Below are positions 36,001-47,213 of a stretch of DNA of 64,000 bases, one piece after another. Where the stretch lies: the NCBI GenBank assembly GCA_903813345.2, contig CAIIXF020000005.1, positions 5,673,375 to 5,737,374 of the forward strand, given 5' to 3'. The position numbers were made by a program, and so were the translations under genes. How positions within the stretch are numbered: the first letter of the stretch is position 1; every line of letters begins with the position of its first letter. Source of the stretch: Owenia fusiformis (Eukaryota > Annelida > Polychaeta > Sabellida > Oweniidae). Below the pieces are notes generated by a model, which was given only the letters and a program-made list of their open reading frames with translations, ran no database searches and was not told where the DNA came from.

Positions 36001-38857
36001 AACAATTGGATTAATGTGTAAAATATTTAATAATCAATTTCAGGTGGCTGATGATGACTTCAGATTGATCTTAGAGTTGGAGTTGGCCCCATCTTGCAGA
36101 CCATGTAACGATCATTTATTGGATGAACAAACCAGGGACAAAGTTTGGAGTTCAACGGTATGCTCTGTTAATTAAACTATACCGATACGATGCTTCCTAG
36201 TCAACTCGTACCCAAGACAACTCGTACCCAAGACAACTTGTACCCAAGACAACTCGTACCCAAGTCAACTGGTACCCAAGACAACTTGTACCCACGTTTA
36301 TTTTCTGTATTATGGGTGCATATAAGAAAACAAATTGAGTCTGTGTCAAAATGTTTAATGTTATAATGTGCCTCAATATTTTTTCTGAATTTAGAAGACA
36401 TTTTTTCTCAATGGATTAAGCAAAGCATTTTGTTTTAACTTGGATTACCTTTGAAGTCCTTTGAAGGGCTTGTTCTCAACTTTTTTTGTAATTCATATAT
36501 ATAAATGAATATAATTACAACAGTCACTTTTTAACAAATGAATCAAACAATTAATTTAGCTTAGTGCATTCAGAGAAAATTAATAAGGGAACTTTAATCT
36601 GTTAATTTCTTTTCCATTTTGAACTTAATTGGATTATATTTGAACACATGCATGCAAAGTGTATTATATCATGTATGAATAAGTATCAAAATAATATTTG
36701 ATATTCATATTATTTAGAATATTTTTTATTGCTTAATTTTATGAAGGTGACTTCTTAGAATTATCATTCTTTAATCTGATAATCTGAAATCCTAAATAGA
36801 TTATCTGTTTAATAAGAAATAGGCGCAAGTTTTGAAAATCTTTATATTTTTGATAATACCATACAGTATTTCAAGATGAACTAGATAACGGCAACTCCGC
36901 GGAGTAGCAAATCCCAACGAACAAAATATCAATTACCGAATTCCAATCAATTATACTCATTACTTTGGTTGAAAATGAAAAAATTAGATTTTAGAATTGC
37001 GAATTCCTGCAAAGCAGCCATTTTGAATTTTCTGAGGTACAAATCTGAAAAATAATACCATAATTGTGATCTACTCCAAAATTCCTTCAATTTGAGTATA
37101 ATATAGCCATACTTTTAAGAGATCGAAAAATTATTGCGAAATCGTACATTAGACGGCCATTTTGAATTTTACGAGGCTCGAATCAGAAAAAAGATACAAT
37201 ATTTGCAATCTACTCTTAATTGCTTTTCATTTGAGTATAATAAAGCTATACTTCAGAAAGATCTAAAAATTACCGAAAATTTCTGTTTTCCTGTCCCCCC
37301 ATACATGGCCCCTGGGGGTCAGGATGAAAAACACATGTGAAATAGATAAATGTTGTAAATACACTACCAAAATTTCAAACAATAATATTAATTACTTTGG
37401 TTTAGAATGAAAAGATTATGATTTTTGCGAAAAAGTTCCGTCATTTTTAAAGCGGCGGCCAATTTTTTTTTGCGTAAAACTATTCACCAATATACATCTT
37501 TCCACTAAATATGAAGAAAATCTGTCAACTAGTATTTGAGTTATCTTCCGGACAGACGGACGGACTGACTGACTGACGGACAGACGGACGGAGGGCTTCA
37601 CTATATCCCTAACGAACTTCGTTCGTTGGGATAATTAGATCTGATACTTGTTCCAAACACTCATTAACATACAAAAATACCACTAATATTGTGAACAATG
37701 ATTATGAAGATGTTGAATAAACATAAATCTCTTCCCTCGAACATCTGAATCTGTGACCAATATATTTGGTCACAAATTTCAATCAATTTCTCCCAAAAAC
37801 TCTTCTACATACTTCAAACTATTCTGAACTGTATGTAACCATTATAATATGTATATCTATACCCATTCCCAGCCCAACACTTGATTCAAAACAAAACATA
37901 TACTTGGGTACGAGTTGTCATGGGTACGAGTTGTCTTGGGTACGACTTGACTTAGGTACGAGTTGTCTTGGGTACGAGTTGACCAGTTACCGATACGATG
38001 ACTATTATGACGCCGTGGTTTTATAATTGTCCCTTTTCTAAATAACAGCTTTGTAATCTCGTTGAAGTCTCGTTTTAATGAGATTTTATGGGATCTGTAT
38101 TTTTTAACCACTTAAGACCAACATTTTCTTCTTTTTGATGGCATATTTGAGTTCTCCCTATTATTTTCTATTAAACAACTTAAACTTGCAGTTATTTACC
38201 TTTATTCAAATTTCCAGGATTTTCAAGTTTTCTGAAAAATGTCGGGCTAATTTTAATGTTAAATAACAATCTACATGTCAACAAGATCACATAGTCATTC
38301 TCAATTTACATGCTCATTGAATGTAGACCATGTATATCACTGTTGTACTGTGGACCCATATACAATTTACATGTTCTTTGAACGTGTAAACACAACATTT
38401 AAATAAAATAGTAAAACAATTTCGCTTGTGTAATTTTTGAAATAGCCTACGAATAGCATAGTAGGTGCAAGAATGCTGCACAAATGTATTTATTGTTACG
38501 ATGTATACAGTGTACTTTTATCGGCGTTTTGGATTACAGGTTGGCGTTGGCGTTATGTCAAACAACAGTCGTATCTTGCCACATTGGGGTAAATACTATG
38601 ACTATATTCCCGGAATGATTGACCACCTCCGTCAGAACTATGGCACCAACTTTGACGATTTCATCAAAATCCGTAATGAAGCAGATCTGGATCCTGACAA
38701 CATGTTCACTAATTCTCATTTGAGAACCTTGTTCCATGAAGCGATCGTTCGAAATGCTGAGACGAAAACGTGTTCCAGTGTGAAGCAAGTTAATACAATG
38801 GCAAAAAAGCTGACGAAGTTGTTAGATGATATGGATCTAGAAACATGCAACGCTTAA
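24084..38857 (+). CDS. Secreted or ER-targeted FAD-dependent oxidase, aldonolactone-oxidase-like (copy A)
   Basis: Nine exons join in frame to 549 codons: 24084-24116, 25898-26053, 26324-26473, 26782-26922, 30592-30759, 31189-31415 with 31779-32007 (phase 2 junction), 32361-32474, 36044-36157 and 38540-38857, counting that pair as two would make ten coding blocks. Exon 1 encodes a hydrophobic start (MFLVAFLSTSI), which suggests a signal peptide or anchor. RPVGGRHSWSPLFAD (His about residue 85) fits the FAD-binding loop of the VAO family, followed by ITLQGTTGTSAH and the fold-ending LGMCGIIYKTTVK. The C-terminus has LPHWGKYYDY, like the HWxK motif of gulonolactone and arabinonolactone oxidases. 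Substrate is not predictable; a bacterial-type sugar or sterol oxidase relative is possible. AATAAA follows at 39,020. Copy B at 50,455 shares every junction phase. Confidence 0.85.
24791..25753 (-). mobile_element. Mariner-type element, internally deleted, in oxidase A intron 1
   Basis: TA flanks the element at 24,789-24,790 and 25,754-25,755. The ends read CAGGGTGTCCCAAAAAAGG and the inverse, and the inverted arms extend about 220 bp. Between them is a minus-strand transposase remnant in which an N-terminal part is joined directly to a C-terminal part. Confidence 0.85.
25112..25525 (-). pseudogene. Deleted transposase: N-terminal HTH piece joined to C-terminal DDE piece
   Basis: Reading the minus strand from about 25,525, a start region with FEIHISEQAF and LTQDQRVFVVSEWLRSGS resembles an N-terminal helix-turn-helix. 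The sequence then passes, in another frame, into WPPRSPDLIPCDFFLWGYLK, the conserved segment around the last catalytic residue of mariner-type DDE enzymes. Most of the catalytic domain is missing and the two parts are out of frame, so it is non-functional. Confidence 0.75.
27031..29127. repeat. Element with terminal hairpins and an internal duplication of about 600 bp
   Basis: The left end carries the hairpin AGACTCCAGAT-GTCA-ATCTGGAGTCT. The right end has GAAATTGAA-CTTCG-TTCAATTTC followed ten bases later by CTAG. Inside, a block of about 260 bp (27,460-27,720) recurs at 28,070-28,330, and GACTTCCGGTTCGGAAGTTA-like segments recur at 27,966, 28,098, 28,576 and 28,708. The hairpin-then-CTAG right end resembles a Helitron 3' terminus, but no Rep/helicase is encoded. 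It lies in an oxidase A intron. Confidence 0.6.
28812..28995 (+). repeat. Pyrimidine-rich microsatellite
   Basis: Imperfect runs of CCTTCCTATC and CTATC for about 180 bp, within the larger element ending near 29,127. The frame running through it encodes only a low-complexity peptide and is not a gene. Confidence 0.8.
29586..29760. repeat. Short inverted-repeat element (MITE-like hairpin)
   Basis: ATTCAAACTATAC with upstream ATGATAAAAACATAT near 29,593-29,622 pairs with GTATAGTTTGAA and its extension near 29,727-29,757. The arms are about 33 bp and the loop about 105 bp, with no coding capacity. Confidence 0.6.
30105..30591 (+). repeat. 32-bp minisatellite abutting an oxidase A exon
   Basis: About fifteen head-to-tail units of 32 bp. 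Two variants, GGGCTCGATCATGCTCCATC... and GGGTCCGATCATGCTACATG..., alternate and each ends TTTATGTACATT. The array stops at the acceptor of the coding exon at 30,592, whose first bases GGCTCGATAATGGAAGATGG resemble the unit start. Only the last unit changes TATGTACATT into TATGTTTACAG, creating the acceptor. The overlapping long frames through the array are artefacts. Confidence 0.9.
32909..34979. mobile_element. hAT-like element nested in the mariner element, with internal tandem repeats
   Basis: ACCAG flanks it at 32,904-32,908 and 34,980-34,984, a 5-bp target duplication. The left end is CAGGGCCGTCAG and the right end CTTACGGGCCTG, imperfect inverted repeats. The interior has about five diverged units of about 310 bp, recognisable by GCCCAGAAAGCACCAAATAG near 33,077, 33,388, 33,694, 34,000, 34,270 and 34,715. 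These are separated by long C tracts. No transposase is present. Confidence 0.7.
35177..35440 (-). pseudogene. Deleted mariner transposase remnant
   Basis: An 87-codon minus-strand frame. MKEIKVRQRIL resembles the transposase start (compare IKVKQRIVIE in the element at 1228). It passes directly into LPYAQYSLDMAPCDFLTF, the conserved PYSPDLAPCDF-like segment near the end of the catalytic domain. The bulk of the enzyme is deleted. Confidence 0.7.
36193..37987. mobile_element. Foldback element with 16-bp terminal subrepeats and a 13-bp target duplication
   Basis: TACCGATACGATG occurs at 36,180-36,192 and again at 37,988-38,000. Just inside, the left end has about six copies of a 16-bp unit (GTACCCAAGACAACTC; about 36,200-36,294) and the right end about five inverted copies (about 37,906-37,986). 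A copy of the ACGG repeat family (36,879-37,634) lies within. No transposase is seen. It lies in the last intron of oxidase A. Confidence 0.75.
36879..37634 (+). repeat. ACGG repeat family, copy A
   Basis: Starts with AACGGCAACTCCGCGGAGTA and ATCCCAACGAAC. It ends with a GACAGACGGACGG-type tetranucleotide tract, then AACGAACTTCGTTCGTTGGGAT. The 12-bp termini ATCCCAACGAAC and GTTCGTTGGGAT are exact inverses. It is almost identical to copy B at 46,034. Non-coding. Confidence 0.8.
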
Positions 38858-39019
38858 GAAAAACATTTTGCAACCATTTGCGCAACTTTTAAACACCGAG
38901 AATAGTTATGTGAGAAATATGTTCAAATACAATTTTCGGGGGAAATGTGGCTCAATTTTAAAACATCATTTAAAATGTCAAAATACTTTTTTTTAAATTC
39001 ATCATTTTTGATTAGCGTC

Positions 39020-39025
39020 AATAAA
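39020..39025 (+). terminator. Poly(A) signal of oxidase A
   Basis: AATAAA about 160 bp after the copy A stop codon, in a T-rich context. A second AATAAA lies near 39,207. Confidence 0.6.
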
Positions 39026-40600
39026 GTTTATTTCTTAAATTAATAAAAATACATGGACAATATACGTCAGATCTTAACAAAGTTGGTACTTGGTTGGGCC
39101 GGCAGGACTACAGATTGAAATTTTGTCATGTTTCATCCCAGCTGTTTTAGGCTCAACTAGCACAATTGTGTATCTATATAGCATGTTGTTGCTCTTTTGA
39201 TGAGCAAATAAAATATGATCTGCTACATACGCTTGCTTATGTTATTATATGTTTAATATTTGTATTTGCAACGAGCAAGTCCCAAACAGCAATTTGAGCG
39301 AAAGTATCATAAGATAAGAAATTAGTTTGTCATATCCATATTATTAGTTATTCATGAAATTGATATCATCTACATGTATATTATTGCTTAGACCTCTATC
39401 CTCAAATCATATGGACCTCTCTCCTCTATTACAAATCCACTGAGACAATTTCGACTACATGGATGTTAAAACGTGTCTTAGGGTTGTAATTACAGTGATA
39501 CTTATGTCAACCAAAGTTCGTGCATGCTACAGTAGGGCCAGTAAGTATTATCCGTTGTTACTTTTATCACTCATAAACAGATTATAAAGGTGCAGGTAGG
39601 TTATCCAAACAATTTCAGACGATTCTAACTTGAATTCTGAATATTTTCTGATCATGAACACAAATGTATCTTTAGACCCATTCATTGTCTCCAAGAAAAA
39701 AAATATAATGATAATTAAGTTATCAGACTAAGTGATATTAAAGGGGCAATGAACCAATCAGTATACATTTTAAAAAATGTTGACCCAACTTTCACTTAAA
39801 ATGCAACCTTTTATTATAACGTTGAATGCTTATTTAGAATGTACTTTGACACTTGTTCTATTTCCTTAAAGAAAAGTGAATTCCCCCAGGGACTTTAAAG
39901 ATACTGAATTTGATGTCCAAAATGAGCTGAAATTAATGGATACCATGAGTTTTTTCAATGGGGGAAATGACATGGGGAACACAAATCTAAGAGGAGTTGG
40001 TGAAAATGAAGTCAACATCTTTGAAAAAGTGTGTTGACGTGTTGATTTTTAGATAAATATCTCTGACACTAATTGACTTTATTATCAGTGTATCATTTGT
40101 ATATCATTGTATATATTTTTCTAATGAGGATAATGAATGGATCTAAAAGATATACCTGTCTCCATGGTCAGGAAATGGTCATAATCCAGTCACGCCCCTG
40201 TGCATGAAATACGTAAGTAAAGTGGAAATTGAATTGACTGATAGATTATGATTGAAACTAGTCTTGCTTCAAGACCCTGGTCCCACTAGTGGTACTTTCT
40301 ACATTTCAGTGAGTGCAGATGAGAGTTAACTTTTTTATTCCTCATGGAAAGAAATGAAATACCCATGGACAAGGATGAAAAGCATTTAATGGTGAAGGTT
40401 ACCTTCATCCTAGAGTTTACATTTTGGGGATAAGCCCGGGGAATAAGCACACAAAACTTTTATTCTTGGGCATTGAATTCAAACGTGACTACCTTTTATA
40501 TTGTTATGTACATACAGGACGTATAGGCAATCCGTCCCGACAAACTTGATTTTATTCACAATAATTTGTAAAAGGTTGAATATTGGTATTATGCATTTAA
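39026..40600. other. Intergenic region between oxidase A and the Toll-like receptor
   Basis: No gene is seen. A segment at about 39,935-40,155 (around CATCTTTGAAAAAGTGTGTT) recurs diverged at about 56,575-56,866 in oxidase B intron 2. Otherwise unremarkable AT-rich sequence. Confidence 0.5.
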
Positions 40601-40606
40601 TATAAA
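40601..40606 (+). promoter_or_regulatory. TATA-box-like motif upstream of the Toll-like receptor
   Basis: TATAAA 64 bp before the receptor ATG. A short upstream frame (ATG GTG CAG TTC AAT TAA from about 40,613) precedes the main start. It is plausible as a core promoter, but the motif is common in AT-rich DNA. Confidence 0.35.
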
Positions 40607-40669
40607 ACGGCAATGGTGCAGTTCAATTAAACATAAAGACGAAAGAGGCATAGGCTTACAAAAAGCAAT

Positions 40670-43600
40670 ATGTTCAACATGCAAAGTTTAATTTGCTTTG
40701 CTTTCGTGTTTGTGCTAATTACCGGTAGTCTTTCGAAGACACGTCGAATTGTATTAGATGAGCCTCCGACTGAAAACTGGGTTATGTACAGAGCAACATC
40801 TCAAGACATTCCAAAATATAAGTACAAATGGCCATTGGAAAACGATCAAGGCCAGGTTGTTATTCCTCTAGACAGTTCGAAACGGTTAACCTTTGGTTTA
40901 TATTCGACTTTGCTGGATCTGAAGAGCAACACCATCGTGAGCACAATCTATCCCTATGGCATGAAAGCTGAATGGGAGAATCGTTGGGTTCAAACAAACA
41001 CGACCGTTTTGCATGTAAAATGTCGAAAATACAATGGATTGAAACCTTCGATTCCAAATAATGTTACGTTGGGACAGTATAAGGATATTCGTTACTCTAG
41101 AATTGAATGTTTTTTGAAGAATGTTTCTAGACCATTCTTAAAGGGTCTCATGCACGTAAGATGGTTGGATTTAGCGAACAACGATATTACTGAAATTGAA
41201 CAGCATGCGTTTGATGATTTGGTTGCATTGGAAGAGTTAGTCTTAACCAGAAATCCAATAAGAATCCTTCCTCATGGATTATTTTGCACTATGCCAAAAC
41301 TGAAGGCATTGAAATTGGATAACCTAAACCTGACAGGATTCCCAATTGCTGCGTTTCATCCTAACATTGACACTGCAAATAACCAATCCGAAACGACATG
41401 CCTAGGCAATCTTCAAGATCTGGATTTCTCGAATAACAAATTGTTCTATATCTTAAATGGTTCATTTTCTGGAATGACGATGTTGACCAACCTAAAATTT
41501 TTTAATTGCTCCATACACATATTGGAAGCAAATGCCTTCGAAGGGTTGGCAAATATAGAAGTTTTAAACTTAAACTTAAGTGAATTCGATAAAAGAATTA
41601 CCGATGGACATATTTTCAAGCATGCCGAAATTAAACTCACTTGGACTGAGTGTGAACAACATTACGCATTTTTCTTTCGATTTGCTTTCAAAATGCGAAG
41701 CGTTGACATTTGTATACCTCGAGATGAATCAAATTGAACGCATAGGCGGAAGTATTATTAACAACACTCGACTTGAATTCATAGAATTGCAAGACAATGC
41801 CATCGGATCTTTACCATCCAATGTGTTTCATTCTAATGGAACGAAATCTCTCGACCTGACCAATTGTAATATATCAACCATTCATCCAGATGATTTGTTT
41901 ATGCCAAACCTAATGGTATTAAGATTAAATAGGAATAACTTGACATTTCTGGGAAACTACACGTTTCATCATCTAGGTAATCTTAGATTTTTAAACCTAA
42001 CGAGCAATAGCATTGCAGAACTTGGTGCCCTAGCATTTGCAGGTCTCAAAAAACTTAAATATCTTTTGCTGGACTACAATAACCTCAGCCAGGTTCCACC
42101 TGGATTTGTTAAAGAACTGCAATCTTTGAAATTCTTGTCACTGAGACACAATAATATTCTTAGCCTAGATGGAACCATGTTTGAAGGCGTTGACTTGTTG
42201 GAAGAAATTTACCTAAACAATAACATGATTCAAAGAATTGAAAGAGACACATTCAAGCACTGCAGCTTGCTTAAAAATATTACACTTCAGTGGAATCACA
42301 TAGATACCATACCATATGGTACATTTGGACATATGCGAGGCTCATTAGAACTAATAGATCTGAAAAGGAACAACTTAAGTTCACTCCCAGCAGATTTGTT
42401 CACAGGATTCCTACATTTACGTGACATCGATCTTTCGCATAACAAAATCGTCAATCTATCTAGGAATCTAGTTGATGGTTGTTCAAGTTTACAATTATTA
42501 ATTTTAAGTTACAATCAGCTAAACGTATTCAACGTTTCTTTGGAGTCGATCACTTATTTAAGCAATTTATTAATTGCAAATAATCAACTGAGGGACGCAT
42601 GGAATATCTTCGAACATATACATCTTATGCCATCACTGGTAAATTTAGACCTATCATCAAACCATATGACTTCACTTGGACCGATTCCACATGTATTGGC
42701 AAATGATCCATCTGTGCTAGCTAGAGTGAATATAAGTCACAATCGCATCACAAATATTCCAGAAAATCAATTCTATCTCTCGACATCGTTGCAAAGTATT
42801 GACCTGTCTTCCAACAAAATACAAACGATAAACCAACCGAAGTTTAGGAAGAAACCTGAATATCTAGTCGAATACATTGTTGGTCAAGAAAATCCGTTTG
42901 TGTGTGATTGCCATATGAGATGGGCAAGAAACATGATAAATGAATCTGTGTGCACAGTTCCGGTTCTGAATGAATTGACGGAAAAAAGGATGGCAGATGT
43001 ACCACTTTTTCAATATCTTTGTAAAAGAAAAATGGAGTGTCCAGAAAAATGTGAGTGCTTCGCTGAAGTAGAAAGAGGGCCGTATTATTGGATACATATC
43101 AAATGTTCTAACAAAGGACTTGAGTACATACCTTTTGGAATACCAAATACCACTAATGTACTGGATGTATCTAATAATATCATCGGCCAATTGGATTCAA
43201 CAACATTTCACAATGATACCTTTCCTCAATTGAAAGTTTTGGATTTGTCTCTGTGTAAAATCAGCAACCTCTTCGGAAACGACATTTTCAATGGATTCGT
43301 GCAGTTAGAAATATTGAACTTAAGAAATAATTACATAGTACAGCTAAATGGGGAACCATTCAAAAATCTATTTTGGTTGAATGAACTTCACCTTGCATAT
43401 AATCGGATTAAGACAATTCAAGACAACGTATTTTCTGATCTCAAAATGCTGTCTTTCCTTGATCTTGAAGGCAACCAGCTACAGACTGTAAATGTTAGTA
43501 TCTTTGAAACGCTACAACTGATGTTGATAAATAGCAATGTGGGGTACATTAGTTTACTTGATGGTTCCCGTGTCAATGTTCGAGAGCCACAGAAATCAAA

Positions 43601-44474
43601 ATGGTCTATTTTACTATCTTATAATCCATGGGACTGCTGTAGAGCTCTACCATTGAAGAAATGGTTAAACGCTCACCAATTGATCATTCCGAATTTGGAT
43701 GATATTTACTGTTTAAGAGACAATATGACCTTGACTGAGTTTTCGTTGGATGGTCCTTTGAAGTCGAAAGTTCCTTTATTCAAAATCAGTGATTCGAACC
43801 TAACGTGTATTCCGGAGTCACCCGTGCCATTCCAACAGACTTCGTACTTCCATGCAATTATAGGAGTACTTGTTTTTGTATTATTCTTTCTCACGACAAT
43901 ATTAATTGTTAAACGGTTTAAATCACATATAAAACTGAAGCTTTTTATCTGGTTTGGTTGGAGATTTGACAGGATAGACAACAATTATAAACAGTATGAC
44001 GCATTATTGTCATACAGTGGACTCAATGGTGAATGGGTGCGTGATGAATTGTTGATACATCTTGAAGAAGCAGGGTACAAACTTTGTCTACACGAACGTG
44101 ACTTTAGAGCTGGGGAACCTATCGTAGATAATATAAATAACGCCATAGACAACAGTAAGAGGACGATTATTGTTCTTTCGAATGAGTTTCTACAAAGTGG
44201 ATACGCAATATATGAGTTTGTAAGATCGCACGATGATTGGGTCAGAGGTGAACGAGATCCTGTCATCTTAGTGCTTTATGACCCGTTGGATATTTTAGAC
44301 GAAGATGAGTTGGCAAAACATGAAACTCTGAAGACGTACATATCTACAAGAACATATCTTGAGAGAAATAATAAATACTTCTGGGAAAGCATCATGCTTG
44401 CAATGCCCCGGCGACGAAGGCAACGAAATATAGACAACGATGATGACGAAAATGAAAATATCATGCTGCAATAG
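40670..44474 (+). CDS. Toll-like receptor, multiple-cysteine-cluster type, with one frameshift
   Basis: Intronless. The first frame (40,670 to about 41,578) starts with a signal peptide (MFNMQSLICFAFVFVLITGS) and leucine-rich repeats. A second frame continues from 41,580 for 964 codons. In that second frame: repeats, a C-terminal cap (NPFVCDCHMRW, about 437), an N-terminal cap (CPEKCECF, about 486), more repeats, a second cap (NPWDCCRALPLKKWL, about 681), a transmembrane helix (about 755-777) and a TIR domain (about 802-945). Box 1 is YDALLSYS, the BB loop ERDFRAGEPI has Ala where many TLRs have Pro, and box 3 is YFWESIMLAM. A net +1 (or -2) shift near 41,570-41,600 breaks one repeat; it may be a sequencing error or a young pseudogene. 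Expected role: cell-surface innate immune or developmental receptor signalling through TIR adaptors. AATAAA at 44,882. Confidence 0.88.
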
Positions 44475-44518
44475 TCATCATGTAGGAAAAAGTGAATTGA
44501 ACAAACTAGATCCCGGAT

Positions 44519-44870
44519 GCATGATTCACATGCGTATATCAATCCTGTATGATTCATACTAACAGGATTCATACAGAAATCGCTGCTTAAATAGTATACA
44601 AATGAAGCCTGGAACCATGCAGAACTCACACGAACGACTACAGATGATTCCTAGAGACACGATTAAAGCAGGATTCATAAAAACGATTTACAAATGAATC
44701 CAGTGGATAGGAACCATGCAGGATACATACGAAACTCCGTTAGACAGGCCGGGCAGACAGGATCCATGCAGGTTGATAATTTACAAATGAATCTAGCCGT
44801 CGGCAATCAATCGTGCAGGATTCATATCACAAATAGTTTACAAATGCATGCAGGATTCATACTACATCTC
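44519..44870 (+). repeat. Degenerate tandem repeat in the receptor 3' UTR
   Basis: The motifs CATGCAGGATTCATAC and GTTTACAAATGAATCC recur about every 60-70 bp, in five or more diverged copies, between the stop codon and the poly(A) signal. A short frame at 44,694 arises from it and is not a gene. Confidence 0.55.
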
Positions 44871-44881
44871 TTATTAACTAG

Positions 44882-44887
44882 AATAAA
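44882..44887 (+). terminator. Poly(A) signal of the Toll-like receptor
   Basis: AATAAA about 410 bp after the receptor stop codon. It is the first such hexamer downstream. Confidence 0.5.
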
Positions 44888-46033
44888 ATATATTGACATT
44901 CGTATAATCTGCGTTTAAAGGTGCAACAATTAGTGCAAAAGATACGCAATATGAGTGATGATTTCATTCGAGATGTGTATTATTTAGGTTTACATGTAGA
45001 AACAATATGCCACCTTTTTTAGGATTGTATGATCCAGAACCCTGTACGATAAAAAAATGGCTTCCATAATGATCCAAGTCAACGATCATCGACCAGTGTC
45101 AAAATATATTTAAGTTTGGATATTTTGCATATGATACGACGTCAGATACTGTACATCGCGGCATTTTACTGCATTTTTACATGCGTACTTACTTTTAAAA
45201 CCGCAATATCTCGACAGCAATATCATATTTTTCTACAATTTTTCGTCATCAGTTGAACACGTATGTCCATGAAATATTTTGCCCAGAATTCTAAATTACT
45301 GATCCCGGACTTTTTAAATGAGAATCACGCAAGCCGTATTATGCGACTTTCTATGCTAAAACCGGGTGTGGACTGTAACATTTTGAAGAAAAATGATTTT
45401 AATTTTAAACGAAAAATGAAGATAACTATTACATTTCTTAACGGATCTTTCTCAAATTTTCACAATATTTAAATCCACCATTTTGGAAAAGACAAACAGA
45501 TTCTGTGTGATGACGTCATAATATAACAATGCTAACTTAACGCTTATATTTATTCAAAAAAAGTGTGGACAGGCAGAATTTCGTACCAACAAGATATATA
45601 TTTTGATCAATTAAACATTAAATCGTTTGAAAGGTGAATTATTCTTTTTTGATTCCTGAAAGGCATATCATATTCTATATTTTTATCTTAAAATTCAGTC
45701 TGTAAGAAGTATAAATTGAAAGAAATATGAAGTGAAGCCATGTGAAAAATTCAGAAAATTACGTTTCATTTTTTGAGTTCAAATATTTCTAATTAAGGGA
45801 TACACATTCACCAATGTTTCAGCATGTTCTTTTAAATATACCCCTTACTACATACAATTAATTTCATTTAATTTGAACCAGTATATATTGAGATAGACAT
45901 CATTTTATCACCGCAACCCCAAGTGAAGCCTTTACAAAATAAGACGTAACGCCGTTAGCGTATTATATGTTCTCCTCTATTATTCATTGCTTTAAATAAA
46001 TAAAACTAAATATTCGAGTTAAAATAAATTACA
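44888..46033. other. Intergenic, nothing recognised
   Basis: AT-rich sequence with short frames only. No repeats with clear ends and no family resemblance. Confidence 0.5.
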
Positions 46034-46812
46034 AACTAGATAACGGCAACTCCGCGGAGTAGCAAATCCCAACGAACAAAATATCAATTACCGAATTCCA
46101 ATCAATTATACTCATTACTTTGGTTGAAAATGAAAAAATTAAATTTTAGAATTGCGAATTCCTGCAAAGCAGCCATTTTGAATTTTCTGAGGTACAAATC
46201 TGAAAAATAATACCATAATTGTGATCTACTCCAAAATTCCTTCAATTTGAGTATAATATAGCCATACTTTGAAGGGATCGAAAAATTATTGCGAAATCGT
46301 ACATTGGACGGCCATTTTGAATTTTACGAGGCTCGAATCAGAAAAAAGATACAATATTTGCAATCTACTCTTAATTGCCTTTCATTTGAGTATAATAAAG
46401 CTATACTTCAGAAAGATCTAAAAATAAGCGAAAATTTCTGTTTTCCTGTCCCCCCATACATTGCCCCTGGGGGTCAGGATGAAAAACACAGAATATATGT
46501 GAAATAGATAAATGTTGTGAATACACTACCAAAATTTCAAACAATAATATTAATTACTTTGGTTTAGAATGAAAAATTTATGATTTTTTCGAAAAAGTAC
46601 CGTCATTTTTAAAGCGGCGGCCATTTTTTTTGCGTAAAGCTATTCACCAATATACATCTTTCTACTAAATATGAAGAAAATCTGTCAACTAGTATTTGAG
46701 TTATCTTCCGGACAGACGGACGGACTGACTGACTGACTGACTGACGGACTGACGGACAGACGGACGGAGGGCTTCACTATATCCATAACGAACTTCGTTC
46801 GTTGGGATAATA
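46034..46812 (+). repeat. ACGG repeat family, copy B
   Basis: Near-identical to copy A at 36,879 from AACGGCAACTCCGCGGAGTA to GTTCGTTGGGATAAT. It differs in the length of the GACT/GACG tract and a few bases. Its ATCCCAACGAAC and GTTCGTTGGGAT ends are intact. The high identity suggests recent spread or gene conversion. Confidence 0.8.
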
Positions 46813-46856
46813 ATGCATTTAACAATCCTTAATATCTTCCCGTCTGTGTATATCAG

Positions 46857-46948
46857 ATGAATATGACAAGGGGCACTGTGAAAGAGTCTAGAAAGACGGT
46901 ACGACAACGAGAGCGCAGGGCCGAAAAGCGCGACAAAGAAGAAAACGG
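46857..46948 (+). other. Possible isolated coding exon
   Basis: A GC-richer stretch behind an acceptor-like TCTGTGTATATCAG and before a donor-like GGGTAGGG. It reads through 30 codons of a highly charged peptide containing TVRQRERRAEKRDKEE. It matches no family I know, and no partner exon was found. It could be an exon of an unrecognised gene, a retroposed fragment or chance. Confidence 0.2.
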
Positions 46949-47213
46949 GTAGGGTTTGAAATGTCTACTTTCTGGTGATTCTAATTCTGTATATCGTGAC
47001 ACAACCTTTTTGAATATAGAATTGTATTGAAGCGCATATTAATCTGAACAAAACTTGAAGTTTTTAAGAAGATTCCACGAATATTAAAACTTTTGCAATT
47101 ACTTGGAGGAGCATTGCGCATATTTAATATCTTTTTTCTGTTTTTATATTAACAGAAAACTATATTTACATCGCGCCAGCATATACAAGCTTCAGCGCGA
47201 TATTTTGAGTGTG

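Noticed and set aside
41563-41569. TTTAAAC in the receptor's reading frame, a classic -1 frameshift heptamer
   Set aside because: The downstream frame is +1, not -1. The -1 frame hits TGA at 41,581, so programmed -1 slippage cannot join the two parts.
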